Shown here piece by piece: positions 26,204 to 33,595 of a DNA stretch of 64,000 nucleotides (positions within the stretch are counted from its first letter, which is position 1; the number at the start of each line of letters is the position of its first letter). Source of the stretch: Campylobacter concisus (GTDB lineage: Bacteria > Campylobacterota > Campylobacteria > Campylobacterales > Campylobacteraceae). The translations under genes were made by a program, and so were the position numbers. The DNA is taken from assembly GCF_003048615.2 (NCBI RefSeq), contig NZ_CP049263.1, positions 992,001 to 1,056,000 of the forward strand, written 5' to 3'. The notes below the pieces were generated by a model that had not been told where the DNA came from, searched no databases, and worked only from the letters and a program-made list of their open reading frames with translations.

Positions 26204-27217
26204 AATTTTATCCACTATCTCTTTTGCTCCGTTTGGCAAAAGGATATCTTTTAGAGCTTTGCTGCTTTTGCTTAGATCAAAGCTCTCGATCATTTTTATG
26301 ACTTCATCTTTGTCTAAATTTTCGCCATTTTGCAGGCAAATTTCAGCGATGCCTTTATCTTTTAGAAATTTAGCGTTATAAAACTGGTGATTACCAGCGG
26401 CATAAGGAAATGGCACAAAGATAGATGGTAGGGCGTTTGCGCAAAGCTCCCAAAGCGAGCTAGCTCCAGCTCTTGATATGGCAAGATCAGCCTCACTCAT
26501 CTTCTTTTCTATCTCTTTGCTAAAGTCAAAAATTTCTAAATTTGCTTCGCTAAAGCCAAGCTCATCATATCTTTTTTTAAGCTCATCAAGGGCGTTTTTT
26601 CCGCATTGATGAATGATCTTTATACCCTTTTCTTTAAGATATGGGGCTAAATTTATAGCTAGCTCATTTATAGCTTTTGCACCTTGTGAACCACCTAAAA
26701 ATAGTATCGTTTTTAGCTCGCTTCTAACTCTTTGGCTTTCAAAAAATTTATTTGCCACAGGGTAAGGGCAGGGCGAGAGCTCATCATAAGAGCTAAAAAA
26801 GCCCTTTGCGTATGGCTTTAAAATTTTATTTAGCTTGCCAGTTACGGCATTTTGCTCGTGGATGAAAAGTGGTGTTTTTGAGATGATGGCTGCAATGGCT
26901 GCTGGCGCTGCTGAGTAGCCTCCCACGCTGATGACTGCTTTAACGCCATTTTCTTTAAAAATTTGCCTGCATTTTAGAGCTAGGCTTATGATGTTTGTTA
27001 GTGATTTTAGCTTGGCAAGACCTCTTTTATTTACGACGCCACTGCTTGGTAAGAAGAATTTTTTTGCAAATTTATCATCATTTTCAAACCAAAATTTATC
27101 CTGACCGCTAGTTGAGCCGATGAAAATTGGCTTTATGCCTCGTCTATTTAGCTCCTCACAAAAGCTTCTAGCGATCGCTAAATGCCCGCCAGTACCGCCA
27201 CCACAAATAACTATCAT
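26195..27217 (-). CDS. murG: MurG, lipid II-forming GlcNAc transferase
   Basis: A 340-residue GT-B glycosyltransferase that adds GlcNAc to undecaprenyl-linked muramyl-pentapeptide (lipid I) at the inner face of the membrane. The glycine loop GGGTGGHL is at residues 6-13, LFLGGSQGAKAINE is present, and the UDP-GlcNAc site reads AISRAGASSLWELCANALPSIFVPFPYAAGNHQ. It overlaps ftsW by four bases, so cell-wall precursor synthesis and septal polymerisation are coupled. Confidence 0.96.
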   Translation of the reverse strand: MIVICGGGTGGHLAIARSFCEELNRRGIKPIFIGSTSGQDKFWFENDDKFAKKFFLPSSGVVNKRGLAKLKSLTNIISLALKCRQIFKENGVKAVISVGGYSAAPAAIAAIISKTPLFIHEQNAVTGKLNKILKPYAKGFFSSYDELSPCPYPVANKFFESQRVRSELKTILFLGGSQGAKAINELAINLAPYLKEKGIKIIHQCGKNALDELKKRYDELGFSEANLEIFDFSKEIEKKMSEADLAISRAGASSLWELCANALPSIFVPFPYAAGNHQFYNAKFLKDKGIAEICLQNGENLDKDEVIKMIESFDLSKSSKALKDILLPNGAKEIVDKILS

Positions 27218-28374
27218 AGTTTTGCCTTTTTACTAACCATCAAGACCATGCCGATGCCGATGCATATAGCAAGCACGGAGCTGCCGCCGTAGCTAAGAAA
27301 TGGCACAGCGATACCTTTTATCGGCGTGATCGATGTGATGCCGTAGCTATTCATCAAAAATGAAAATGACAAGATAAGCCCGATACCAAGTGAGAATAGG
27401 TGATAGACCTTGTTTTCGCTCCTAGCTGAAATTCTAAATATCCTATAAAGTAGCGTGATAAAGATCGCTGTGATGCACAAAATGCCAAAAACTCCGACCT
27501 CTTCAGCTATGCCAGCTAGCACGAAGTCTGTATGCACCTCGCTTAAAAAGCCAAGCTTAAATATCCCAGCTCCAAGCCCCTCGCCAAAAAACTCGCCGTG
27601 TTTAATTGCATTTAGTGAGTGAGAAATTTGATATGGCTCTGGCGCGTCTGCCACTCTAAGCACGTTTGCCACGCTATCTGGCAAGAAAGAGAGAACCATG
27701 TTTTGTATCGTGCCCCACCATGATTTTATACGCAAAATTCTGTGCTCAGAGCTAACTATCGCCACCGTCATGACAAAGGCAGCACCCAAGATACCGATAC
27801 CAAAGAGCCTAACGCTAGCCCCTGCAAAAAGCGCCATCGTCACAAAGGTAAGCGCCAAAACTACAACCTGACCAAGGTCGTTTTGCATAACGGCGATAAG
27901 AAAGATAGCGATACCAAAAAGAATGATATAAGGCAAAAGTATCTTTAGCTCAGCCATCAAAGTCCTCTTGCCGTCGCTAAATTTTCTAGTAAAACTCCAC
28001 GCCAAAAAATAGACAAAACCGACTTTGAAAAACTCAACAGGCGCAAGTGAGAGGCCAGGCAGCCTGATCCAGCGTCTAGCGCCTCCAGAGTCAGTCACCA
28101 TCGAAGCTGGCAAGGCGTGCATGAGCCCCATAGCGATACCACACGAGATAAGCAGTCCAAAGCCTATCCAAACGAGCGCTTTGTCGGGATTTAGCCTAGA
28201 TAGCCACCACATGATGAAGATGCCGATGCAGCCAACTACAAACTGGCGGATGAAAAAGTGAAATTCGTCGTAGTTAAAAAATAAAACTGTAAAAACTGGC
28301 AAGGATAGTGAAAAAATGATGCTTATGGCGATCAAAGTCGCGCAAAGATAGAAAATAACCTTATCAACTGCCAA
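27214..28374 (-). CDS. ftsW: FtsW, septal peptidoglycan polymerase (SEDS family)
   Basis: A SEDS-family membrane protein of about 386 residues with roughly ten membrane helices. Conserved stretches are DSGGARRWIRLPGLSLAPVEF, the KSWWG segment, and the terminal SYGGSSVLAICIGIGMVL. It polymerises septal glycan with its class-B PBP partner. Upstream TTG codons at 28386 and 28374 are both possible starts; GGAG sits six bases before the 28374 TTG, which I prefer. Pairing with murG and the divergent murI builds a small cell-wall neighbourhood. Confidence 0.92.
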   Translation of the reverse strand: MAVDKVIFYLCATLIAISIIFSLSLPVFTVLFFNYDEFHFFIRQFVVGCIGIFIMWWLSRLNPDKALVWIGFGLLISCGIAMGLMHALPASMVTDSGGARRWIRLPGLSLAPVEFFKVGFVYFLAWSFTRKFSDGKRTLMAELKILLPYIILFGIAIFLIAVMQNDLGQVVVLALTFVTMALFAGASVRLFGIGILGAAFVMTVAIVSSEHRILRIKSWWGTIQNMVLSFLPDSVANVLRVADAPEPYQISHSLNAIKHGEFFGEGLGAGIFKLGFLSEVHTDFVLAGIAEEVGVFGILCITAIFITLLYRIFRISARSENKVYHLFSLGIGLILSFSFLMNSYGITSITPIKGIAVPFLSYGGSSVLAICIGIGMVLMVSKKAKL

Positions 28375-28439
28375 ATTTAGCTCCAACTTTAAAATGAGCC
28401 AAAGTATAATAAAAAACGGCTTACAAAGATATTATTTGC

Positions 28440-28445
28440 TATAAT
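28440..28445 (+). promoter_or_regulatory. extended -10 promoter element for murI
   Basis: TTGCTATAAT ends here, giving a TGnTATAAT extended -10. It is 20 bases before the murI ATG at 28466, leaving a short leader that holds AAGGA. The divergent ftsW promoter must lie in the same 90-base gap. Confidence 0.5.
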
Positions 28446-28465
28446 TGCAGGCTTTAAGGATGGGC

Positions 28466-29254
28466 ATGAAGATAGGTATATTTGACTCGGGGCTTGGCGG
28501 ACTTAGCGTCTTAAACGAAGCTTTAAGCAAGCTTAGCGAGCATGAATTTTTATATTACGCAGACGTGAAAAATGTCCCATACGGACAAAAGAGCAGAGAT
28601 GAAATTTTAAAATTTAGCTTTGATGCGGTTAAATTTCTTGTCAAAAATGGCGCAGAAGCTGTCGTTGTGGCGTGCAACACCGCAACAAGCGTGGCGATAA
28701 AAGAGCTTAGAGCAAATTTAAGCGTGCCGATCATAGGCATGGAGCCAGCTGTAAAAAAAGCTCACGACCTAAGCCATGATAATGCCCTAAAAACGCTTGT
28801 CATCGCCACTCCAGTCACCGTAAATGGCGCAAAGCTAAAAGAGCTAATCACAAATTTAAACGCAAAAGATAAAACCGAGCTACTTGCTCTGCCTCGCCTT
28901 GTAAATTTTGCTGAAAAGGCTGAATTTGAGAGTGAAAACGTGAAGTCATATCTAAAAGAAGAGCTAGCTAAATTTGATCTAAGCAAATTTGACTTTTTGG
29001 TGCTTGGCTGCACGCATTTTAACTATTTTAAAGATAGCTTAAGAGAAATTTTGCCTCCAAATGTAAGTATAATAGACGGCAACGAAGGGACGATAAAGCG
29101 CCTTATAAGCGAGCTTGGACTTAAAATTTCAAGTGTAAATTTAACTCCAAATGTGAAATTTTTCTACTCAGGTGAGGAGGTTTGCGAGCAAAACGAGCTA
29201 GAGAAAATTTCAAGAAATTTAGCTAGATTAGAAAAGATGAGAGCGATTAGCTAG
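28466..29254 (+). CDS. murI: glutamate racemase
   Basis: A 262-residue racemase converting L- to D-glutamate for peptidoglycan. It has GIFDSGLGGLS at the N-terminus, the first catalytic cysteine in VACNTATS, the second in LGCTHF, and DGNEGTIKR near the C-terminus. The start at 28466 is preceded by AAGGA with five bases of spacing; the upstream TTG at 28445 would fall on the -10 box. Confidence 0.95.
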   Translation: MKIGIFDSGLGGLSVLNEALSKLSEHEFLYYADVKNVPYGQKSRDEILKFSFDAVKFLVKNGAEAVVVACNTATSVAIKELRANLSVPIIGMEPAVKKAHDLSHDNALKTLVIATPVTVNGAKLKELITNLNAKDKTELLALPRLVNFAEKAEFESENVKSYLKEELAKFDLSKFDFLVLGCTHFNYFKDSLREILPPNVSIIDGNEGTIKRLISELGLKISSVNLTPNVKFFYSGEEVCEQNELEKISRNLARLEKMRAIS

Positions 29255-29323
29255 GCTAAATTTAGCTAGAAATTTGAGCCAAATTTAGCAAAATACGCTA
29301 AATTTTATGTATTTTTATGTGTA

Positions 29324-29914
29324 TTATTTATTTCTTTGCTTTATTATATAGATAGCACTTATTATCGCAACCACTGCCAAAAGAGCGATCGTGATCGTTA
29401 GAAGTGTCTGTTTGTCAGGATTTGAGCCTAGAAAGTAGCCAACTCCAAGCAAAACCGCGCACCAAACCCCAGCACCAAGTGTGGTAAATAGGCAAAATCT
29501 AAAAATGTTCATCTTAGCAAGCCCAGCTGGTAGGCTGATATACTGACGAATTCCTGGAATTAGGCGTGAGTTAAAGGTTGAAATTTCGCCGTGTTTATTA
29601 AAAAATGCTTCAAATTTATCCATCTTTTCGTGAGTGATACCGACAAATTTGCCGTATTTTAAGATGATCTCGCGTCCAAAAAAGTAGCAAAGATAGTAGT
29701 TAAAAATAGCCCCAAACAAGCTGCCAAGCGTGCCTGAGATAAAAGCAAGCGCTAGGCTCATCTCGCCTTTGTGAGCTAGATATCCAGCTGGTATCATCGC
29801 CACTTCGCTTGGAAATGGGAAAAACGAGCTCTCTAAAAACATCATCACAAATATGCCAGCATATCCCCAGCTGCTCACGCTTGAAACGATAAAATCAATA
29901 ATGTCATGTAGCAT
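29324..29914 (-). CDS. DedA-family membrane protein
   Basis: A 196-residue polytopic protein of the DedA/SNARE-associated (VTT) family: FLESSFFPFPSEVAMIPAGYLA, then FNSRLIPGIRQYISLPAGLAKM. Family members are linked to flipping of polyprenyl phosphate or phospholipids and to membrane-potential homeostasis. The conserved acidic residue (Glu in SEV) and arginine (SRLIPGIRQ) are present. RBS CGGAGTAAAA precedes ATG. It is convergent with murI. Confidence 0.9.
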   Translation of the reverse strand: MLHDIIDFIVSSVSSWGYAGIFVMMFLESSFFPFPSEVAMIPAGYLAHKGEMSLALAFISGTLGSLFGAIFNYYLCYFFGREIILKYGKFVGITHEKMDKFEAFFNKHGEISTFNSRLIPGIRQYISLPAGLAKMNIFRFCLFTTLGAGVWCAVLLGVGYFLGSNPDKQTLLTITIALLAVVAIISAIYIIKQRNK

Positions 29915-30039
29915 TTTTACTCCGAAATTTATCTTAAGTGAGGCATTTTAGCAAAGCTTTATTTACTAATAGTAACTAACAAAAGCGATAAATTTTAAAA
30001 AAGATAGTTAAAACGAAAAGATATAAGGTTTAAAATTTA

Positions 30040-30067
30040 AAGGTAAAAGCAGGGCGAAAGCTCGCCC
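30040..30067 (-). terminator. terminator of the valS-met cluster
   Basis: On the minus strand, just after the stop of the last metQ gene, GGGCGA and TCGCCC form a G+C-rich stem with a four-base loop, followed by TGCTTTTACCTTT. The stem is solid and the U-tract moderate, consistent with Rho-independent termination before dedA. Confidence 0.65.
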
Positions 30068-30072
30068 CGTTT

Positions 30073-30852
30073 TTAAAATGCAGGTATGACCTCGCCTTTG
30101 TAGCGAGTGATGATGAAATTTTTAGTATCAGGGCTAAGCACCGCATCGACTAAAGCTTTGATCTTAGGATTGTTCTCGTTGCCAGCTCTTGTGACGATGA
30201 TGTTGGCGTAAGGGCTGTTGGCATCTTCAAGCAAAAGTGCGTCTTTTGCTACGCTCATGCCAAGATCAAGGACGAAATTTGTGCTAATAGCAGCGATATC
30301 GACATCATCAAGCGTTCTTGGGATCTGAGCGCCTTCTAGCTCGACAAACTGCAAATTCTTAGGATTTTTAGTTATGTCATTTACAGTTGCAACTTTTACG
30401 TTTTTATCGATCTCTATAAGGCCAGCTTTTTCTAAAATTCTAAGCGCTCTGTTGCCATTTGACGGATCGTAAGCGATCGCCACTTTTGCGCCATCTTTTA
30501 GATCTTTTATGTTTTTTATCTTTTTAGAGTAAAAGCCAAGTGGCTCGACATGGACATTTGCAACGCTTACAAGATGCAGGCCTCTAGCCTTGTTTTGCTC
30601 CTCAAGATATGGCAAATGCTGAAAGAAATTTGCGTCTAAGCTGCCATCTTCTGTGGCGACATTTGGTATCGAATAGTCTGAAATTTCAGAGATAACAAGG
30701 TCGTAGCCCTTATCTTTTAGCTTTGGTTTTACAAATTCTAAAATTTCAGCGTGTGGCACTGGTGAGACGCCAACAATGATAGTGTGGTCCTTGTCGGCTG
30801 CGTGAAGGCTTAGAGCAACTAAAGATGCGGTTAAAAGTTTGATAAATTTCAT
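30073..30852 (-). CDS. metQ: methionine-binding periplasmic protein, MetQ paralogue 1
   Basis: A 259-residue solute-binding protein of the NlpA/MetQ family: IIVGVSPVPHAEILEFVKP, then DANFFQHLPYLEEQNK, and the conserved end ITRYKGEVIPAF. It delivers (D/L-)methionine, or a related amino acid, to MetNI. The signal peptide (SLHA-AD) is of signal peptidase I type, with no lipobox cysteine, unlike enterobacterial MetQ lipoproteins, so the mature protein should be freely periplasmic. It lies 71 bases after its paralogue; that gap contains a hairpin. Confidence 0.88.
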   Translation of the reverse strand: MKFIKLLTASLVALSLHAADKDHTIIVGVSPVPHAEILEFVKPKLKDKGYDLVISEISDYSIPNVATEDGSLDANFFQHLPYLEEQNKARGLHLVSVANVHVEPLGFYSKKIKNIKDLKDGAKVAIAYDPSNGNRALRILEKAGLIEIDKNVKVATVNDITKNPKNLQFVELEGAQIPRTLDDVDIAAISTNFVLDLGMSVAKDALLLEDANSPYANIIVTRAGNENNPKIKALVDAVLSPDTKNFIITRYKGEVIPAF

Positions 30853-30859
30853 TGTTTTT

Positions 30860-30913
30860 CCTTTTTTGTTTTGGTAAAGCGACGCTAAAAAGGTAAAAGC
30901 TTTTACGTCGCTT
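30860..30913 (-). promoter_or_regulatory. intergenic hairpin before metQ paralogue 1
   Basis: On the minus strand AAGCGACG and CGTCGCTT (30913-30906 with 30884-30877) form an eight-pair stem enclosing a smaller TAAAAG/CTTTTA stem. The enclosed CCTTTTT (30893-30887) is also complementary to the Shine-Dalgarno run AAAAAGG (30866-30860). It may stabilise processed mRNA or modulate translation of this gene separately from its paralogue. Confidence 0.45.
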
Positions 30914-30923
30914 ATAAATTTAA

Positions 30924-31706
30924 TTAAAACGCTGGGATGATAGCGCCGTTATATTTTGTCTCGATAAATTTCTTAACTTCTGGTGAGTTGATCGCTTTAT
31001 CAAGTGCTTTAGTTTTAGGGCTGTTCTCGTTGCCAGCTTTTACAACTACGTAGTTTACGTATGGGCTATCTTTGCTCTCGATCACAAGTGCGTCTTTTGT
31101 TGGATTGAGATTTGCATTTAGCGCGTAGTTTGTATTGATAACTGCGATAGTAACGTCATCAAGCGTTCTTGGCACTTGAGCAGTCTCGATCTCTTCAAAT
31201 TTAAGTTTTTTAGGGTTATCAACTATATCAAGCGGAGTTTTTAGTGGGTTGTTGTTTAGCTTGATAAGACCAGCGCTGGCTATGATGTCAAGTGCGCGGC
31301 TCTCGTTTGTTGGGTCATTTGGGATAGAGACAACTGCGCCATCTTTTAGCTCTTTTATATCTTTGATCTTTTTAGAGTAAACGCCCATTGGCTCGAGGTG
31401 CACGCCAACTGTTTTTACAAGGTGAGTGCCTTTGTTTTTGTTAAATTCTTCAAGATATGGGATGTGCTGAAAGAAGTTTGCGTCAAGGTCGCCGTCCTCT
31501 GTCGCAAGGTTTGGTGTGGTGTAGTCGTTAAATTCTTTAATCTCAAGTGTGTAGCCATCTTTTGCTAAAATAGGCTTTACAACCTCTAAAATTTCAGCAT
31601 GTGGGATAGGTGTAGCACCGACGATTATTGTTTTTGACTTGTCAGCAGCATTTGCGCTAACGCTAAGGCCTAGGGCAACTAAAGAGGTAAGAAGTAGTTT
31701 TTTCAT
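30924..31706 (-). CDS. metQ: methionine-binding periplasmic protein, MetQ paralogue 2
   Basis: A 260-residue NlpA/MetQ protein, clearly related to the following gene (shared IIVGATPIPHAEILE, DANFFQHIPYLEE, and PAF end). The signal peptide MKKLLLTSLVALGLSVSANA-AD lacks a lipobox cysteine. Two non-identical binding proteins for one MetNI pump suggest a broader ligand range, for example both methionine isomers or derivatives; this is inference. Its RBS AAAAAAGGATAATAA is fully complementary to a segment 18-29 bases upstream, so translation may be gated. Confidence 0.88.
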   Translation of the reverse strand: MKKLLLTSLVALGLSVSANAADKSKTIIVGATPIPHAEILEVVKPILAKDGYTLEIKEFNDYTTPNLATEDGDLDANFFQHIPYLEEFNKNKGTHLVKTVGVHLEPMGVYSKKIKDIKELKDGAVVSIPNDPTNESRALDIIASAGLIKLNNNPLKTPLDIVDNPKKLKFEEIETAQVPRTLDDVTIAVINTNYALNANLNPTKDALVIESKDSPYVNYVVVKAGNENSPKTKALDKAINSPEVKKFIETKYNGAIIPAF

Positions 31707-31709
31707 TTA

Positions 31710-31750
31710 TTATCCTTTTTTAAAATTTGCCAAGCACCAAAAAAGGATAA
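31710..31750 (-). promoter_or_regulatory. Shine-Dalgarno-sequestering hairpin before metQ paralogue 2
   Basis: On the minus strand TTATCCTTTTTT (31750-... read from AAAAAAGGATAA at 31739-31750 on +) pairs perfectly over 12 positions with AAAAAAGGATAA (31721-31710), leaving a 17-base loop. The second arm is the ribosome-binding site, four bases before the ATG at 31706. Such pairing would hide the start region unless disrupted. Confidence 0.55.
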
Positions 31751-31768
31751 ATTTAAGCTAGAAGGTTA

Positions 31769-31828
31769 AATTTCTTTTTAAGCGCTTAAGCTAGTTCTAA
31801 GCACTTAAAAAGAAATTCTGTGCTTAGA
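31769..31828 (-). promoter_or_regulatory. two mutually exclusive hairpins downstream of the Met/Cys leader ORF
   Basis: Reading the minus strand, two bases after the leader stop TCTAAGCAC (31828-31820) can pair with GTGCTTAGA (31804-31796) over nine pairs (hairpin A). The latter segment is also part of the 5' arm of a much longer hairpin B at 31817-31769: 21 pairs (two G-U) with a seven-base loop, outer arms AATTTCTTTTTAAG and CTTAAAAAGAAATT. A and B cannot coexist. This is the geometry of a translation-coupled attenuator, but no U-run follows B, so it is not a standard terminator. Confidence 0.6.
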
Positions 31829-31830
31829 GA

Positions 31831-31890
31831 TTAGTCTTTCGACGACGCATTTTTTAGTAGGCGGCACATCTGGCACATATCTGATTTCAT
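31831..31890 (-). CDS. candidate Met/Cys-rich leader peptide of the metQ genes
   Basis: A 19-codon ORF, MKSDMCQMCRLLKNASSKD. AAAGGACAAAAG stands before its ATG, a ribosome-binding site as good as those of the large genes nearby. Codons 5, 6, 8 and 9 are Met, Cys, Met, Cys, exactly the sulfur amino acids relevant to the flanking methionine-uptake genes. It lies between metI and the first metQ, and its stop is two bases before the first arm of a pair of competing hairpins. I read it as a regulatory leader peptide whose translation senses charged tRNA-Met/Cys. A small metal-binding (CxxC) peptide is the alternative. No homologue was looked up. Confidence 0.55.
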   Translation of the reverse strand: MKSDMCQMCRLLKNASSKD

Positions 31891-31964
31891 CTTTTGTCCT
31901 TTCAGCTAAAATTAATTTGGCAATTTTAAGGAAAAAAGCTTAAAATCAGATAAAAAATGTGGCC

Positions 31965-32639
31965 TTATTTTTTTGAAATTTTATAGAGATAGTTGCCTAA
32001 AACTTGAAAAATTTGAACCATAATGATAAGAATAACTACGGTATAGAGCATGATATCTGGGCGAAATCTCTGATATCCGTAGTTTATAGCAACAGATCCT
32101 AGTCCGCCACCGCCAACTGCACCAGCCATCGCTGAAAAGCCGATATTTACGATAAGCGTTAGCGTAAATGCCGAGATGATGCCAGGAAGCGCCTCTACAA
32201 ACATCACGCGAAAGATGATCTGAAATTTCGAGCTACCAAAGCTTTGAGCAGCTTCGATGATGCCTTTATCAACCTCTTTTAGTGCATTTTCAATGAGCCT
32301 TGCCACAAACGGAGCCGCTCCGATAGTTAATGGAACGATCGCAGCTGTGGTGCCGATACTCGTGCCTACGATCATTTTTGTGACCGGAAAGAGCACGATG
32401 ATCAAAATGATAAATGGAAAGCTTCTAAGCACGTTTATAACGATATCAAGCACAAAATAAAGCTGCTTGTTTGGCTTTAGTCCGTCTTTGTCTGAAAGGA
32501 TGAGCAAAACCGCAGGTATGAGGCCTATGGCAAAGGCGAGCAGGGTAGAGACTATGCTCATATATAGCGTCTCGCCGATAGCTGGCAAAAGTATCCTAGA
32601 AAAAACATCTGGAAATTTAGAAAAATCAATACCAAACAT
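31965..32639 (-). CDS. metI: methionine ABC transporter permease
   Basis: A 224-residue MetI-type permease with five or six membrane helices and the EAA loop ALKEVDKGIIEAAQSFGSSKFQIIFRV that docks to MetN. It forms the membrane channel of the MetNIQ methionine importer. The start at 32639 overlaps the metN stop as TGATG and follows GGAGGTTGCTTG; an in-frame ATG at 32654 has no such RBS. The 258-base gap after it holds the leader ORF and hairpins described separately. Confidence 0.93.
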   Translation of the reverse strand: MFGIDFSKFPDVFSRILLPAIGETLYMSIVSTLLAFAIGLIPAVLLILSDKDGLKPNKQLYFVLDIVINVLRSFPFIILIIVLFPVTKMIVGTSIGTTAAIVPLTIGAAPFVARLIENALKEVDKGIIEAAQSFGSSKFQIIFRVMFVEALPGIISAFTLTLIVNIGFSAMAGAVGGGGLGSVAINYGYQRFRPDIMLYTVVILIIMVQIFQVLGNYLYKISKK

Positions 32640-33595
32640 CAAGCAACCTCCCACAAAACGCCACTTTGCTTGATATAGTTAAGCACGTTTTCTTTATCTT
32701 TTTCATCTATGTTTATGACAAGCGAGCCAAGGACGTTGTCGTTTAGCTTTTCAAGCTTGCCCCAGACTATGTTAAAGTCGATATTTAGGCTTCTTGCCAT
32801 GTGCGTGATCACGCTGTTTTGAGCCACTTCTTTTGGGAAAAATAGCCTGATATTTGTGCCAGTGCTTGGCAAAATTTCAACTTCGCCCAAAAACTCTTTC
32901 ATCTTCTCATCTGGCTTTAAAAATAGCTCTTCGATGCTTCCAGAGCCTATGATCTTACCGCCTTCTAGCAAAATCGCTCGTTTTGCGATCGATTTTACAA
33001 CCTCCATCTCGTGCGTGACGATGACGACGCTGATGTCTAGCTCTTTGTTTATCTTTTCAAGCAGCTCTAAAATTTGATTTGTCGTATTTGGATCAAGAGC
33101 CGAAGTCGCCTCGTCGCTTAGTAAAATTTTAGGATTTAAAGCAAGTGCTCTGGCGATCGCCACACGCTGTTTTTGACCGCCACTTAGCTCGCTTGGATAG
33201 CTTTTTGCCTTGCTTTCAAGACCGACTAAATTTAAAAGCTCTCTCACTCTTTTCTCGGCTTCATCGCTTTTGTAACCCCAAAATTTAAGCGGAGTAGCGA
33301 CATTTTCAAAGACGTTTTTTCTAGCCATCAAGGCAAAATGCTGAAATATCATCCCAACATCTCGCCTTAAATGTCTCTGTTGCGTCTCATCTAAATTTTT
33401 TATCTCTTTATCAAAGACTTTTAGGCTGCCACCTTGATAGCTCTCAAGCCCATTTATGCACCTTAAAAGCGTTGATTTACCAGCACCGCTGTGTCCCACG
33501 ATAGCAAAAATTTCGCCCTTTTTAACCTCTAAATTTATATCAAAAAGGATCTGCGTATCACCATAAAATTTGCTTAATTTCTCTATTTTTATCAC
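32639..33595 (-). CDS. metN: methionine ABC transporter ATPase
   Basis: A 318-residue ABC ATPase. Walker [10 protein letters not shown] is near residue 36, with signature LSGGQKQR and Walker [16 protein letters not shown]-terminal ACT-like NIL regulatory domain (about 240-318, [25 protein letters not shown]) binds methionine and inhibits the pump in the E. coli homologue. The start is a GTG at 33595 overlapping the valS stop (TAGTG) after GGAG; the longer frame would add 11 residues inside valS. Confidence 0.93.
   Translation of the reverse strand: MIKIEKLSKFYGDTQILFDINLEVKKGEIFAIVGHSGAGKSTLLRCINGLESYQGGSLKVFDKEIKNLDETQQRHLRRDVGMIFQHFALMARKNVFENVATPLKFWGYKSDEAEKRVRELLNLVGLESKAKSYPSELSGGQKQRVAIARALALNPKILLSDEATSALDPNTTNQILELLEKINKELDISVVIVTHEMEVVKSIAKRAILLEGGKIIGSGSIEELFLKPDEKMKEFLGEVEILPSTGTNIRLFFPKEVAQNSVITHMARSLNIDFNIVWGKLEKLNDNVLGSLVINIDEKDKENVLNYIKQSGVLWEVA

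Noticed and set aside
31769-31817. Hairpin B as a Rho-independent terminator
   Set aside because: No U-run follows on either strand and the stem is mostly A/T.
31707-31964. SAM riboswitch upstream of metQ
   Set aside because: No SAM-I or SAM-II type core could be recognised; the leader ORF and alternative hairpins explain the gap better.
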